Of a stretch of 64,000 nucleotides of DNA, positions 63,179 through 64,000 are shown in pieces; position 1 is the first letter of the stretch; the number at the start of each line of letters is the position of its first letter. The DNA lies in NCBI RefSeq assembly GCF_041222825.1, contig NZ_CP139482.1, forward strand, positions 2,635,001-2,699,000. The letters are read 5' to 3'. The translations under genes and the position numbers were made by a program. The notes below the pieces were generated by a model that did no database searches, was not told where the DNA came from, and worked only from the letters and a program-made list of their open reading frames with translations. The DNA is from Candidatus Thalassolituus haligoni (GTDB lineage Bacteria > Pseudomonadota > Gammaproteobacteria > Pseudomonadales > Oceanobacteraceae).

Positions 63179-64000
63179 TTATTCAGCCTGTTCTTGTACT
63201 AAAAACTGCTCGGTTTTGAGGAATTCCACCCCATATTGCGCCACCAGCTTCTTCATGTCGCCGCTGTTTATCATTGCAGTAACAACGTCTTCCAGTGCAT
63301 ACGCCAGGCTGCGGTGATCGTCCTTGACGGCCATTCCCACTTCCCAGTAACGGCTGACCAGGTTAGGCATGGGGATATCAGCCAGCTGATAACGCTCAGG
63401 ATTACCCAACTGCTGCATGCCCCACTCAAGTTGGGATTTCATGCCCATCACTCCGGCTACCTCACCCGTACCCAGTGTCGTGACAGCATCGGCAGTGGTG
63501 GTGAAATGCACGACGTTATTGCGAACTTTGCCCCGAAAGGCACTGGTGAGATAAAAATCGGGCAGCGAGTCAATCTCCACACCGACCTTGTCGTACATGA
63601 AGATAGCCAGGTTCTCGATCGATTCGATCTGTTGCCGATCGATCAGCAATTCCCAGCGCTCGCGTTGATAGGGCGCAAAAAAATGCACCAGATCGTTGAT
63701 CACCCTGCCATCCTGATCGACCTTGAAGGCAAATTCACGGTCATACGGCACCCGCAGCATCACGTCGGCAACATCCCGCCGTAACATGGGTTCGTCTTCA
63801 ATCCGCGCCAGATAGTGGCCTTTCCAGACATGGTTACGCAGGTCGTCATCCAGATTTTCATCCGGGATCATCCAGTGCAGATGCAAACGGACTCCCAGCC
63901 CCTTGGCCAGCGTACGAGCAATATCCACGTCAAATCCCATGGCCTTGCCATCCGCTTCCCAAGAATAGGGCGGAAAATCACGATACACCGCCACACTGAG
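63179..64000 (-). CDS. Periplasmic solute-binding protein, family 3-like (start beyond right edge)
   Basis: The visible 273 codons run from the window end to the stop at 63179. The sequence VAVYRDFPPYSWEADGKAMG with GFDVDIARTLAKGLGVRL fits the N-terminal lobe of family 3 binding proteins, and VMGMKSQLEWGMQQ plus WEVGMAVKDD the second lobe. The upstream DNA remains open, so the signal peptide is outside. Such binding proteins are often encoded near PQQ-dependent dehydrogenases; here it lies upstream of the dehydrogenase in the same direction. Its ligand is unknown; no ABC permease is in the window. Confidence 0.8.
   Translation of the reverse strand, partial: LSVAVYRDFPPYSWEADGKAMGFDVDIARTLAKGLGVRLHLHWMIPDENLDDDLRNHVWKGHYLARIEDEPMLRRDVADVMLRVPYDREFAFKVDQDGRVINDLVHFFAPYQRERWELLIDRQQIESIENLAIFMYDKVGVEIDSLPDFYLTSAFRGKVRNNVVHFTTTADAVTTLGTGEVAGVMGMKSQLEWGMQQLGNPERYQLADIPMPNLVSRYWEVGMAVKDDHRSLAYALEDVVTAMINSGDMKKLVAQYGVEFLKTEQFLVQEQAE

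Overview
The window is chromosomal DNA of a gammaproteobacterium. Proteins close to E. coli YbiT, YeiP, YcgN, YcgL, RNase D, MiaE, Xni, YbfE, TrmA, DbpA and TesB, the dnaX-ybaB-recR block and the guaB-guaA pair all point there. A lanthanide-type PQQ alcohol dehydrogenase and a TIGR02001-type putative porin suggest a marine, Oceanospirillales-like bacterium; that placement is inference.

Layout. 1-3991: partial transglutaminase-like gene, RhlE-type helicase, YbiT. 4055-5169: a nested tandem-repeat array between two REP-like palindromes. 5225-30385: mostly housekeeping genes, including PatB, YeiP, a membrane von Willebrand factor A (VWA) protein, YcgN/YcgL, RNase D, recR-ybaB-dnaX, the 4.5S SRP RNA, YbfE, a Lon-like protease, miaE with a thioesterase, xni, an ABC exporter, a porin, a Rieske protein and Slt. 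30561-33289: a graveyard of insertion sequences, with one 773-bp element nested in an older IS3 relic and one structurally complete but inactivated 1200-bp IS3-family element. 33614-44047: a tightly overlapping seven-gene minus-strand operon. 44116-44442: a glutathione S-transferase remnant. 44540-60181: guaA, guaB, a lipoprotein hydrolase, a DUF4105 (Lnb-like) protein, DUF3015, xseA, an M23 peptidase, tesB, trmA, dbpA, recQ. 60781-64000: the PQQ dehydrogenase and a partial solute-binding protein.

The most interesting locus is the seven-gene operon. It encodes a Ycf46-like AAA+ ATPase, a Dna2/UPF1-type SF1 helicase, two large uncharacterised proteins with possible degenerate PLD-like cores, a DUF2997 protein, a DUF1257 (Ycf35-like) protein and a radical SAM protein. 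Stops and starts overlap by 1-8 nt or lie 2-15 nt apart, so the seven products are probably made together. The position beside an IS cluster and a truncated GST gene suggests a mobile accessory island, perhaps a conflict or nucleic-acid quality-control system. I do not recognise this full combination as a named system.

Other points of note are an A10 slippage site in dnaX that should give a gamma-like short form, a divergent RecR with a shortened C-terminus, and a DYD motif predicting lanthanide use by the PQQ dehydrogenase. Starts are chosen by ribosome-binding site and family length, and several differ from the longest open frame.
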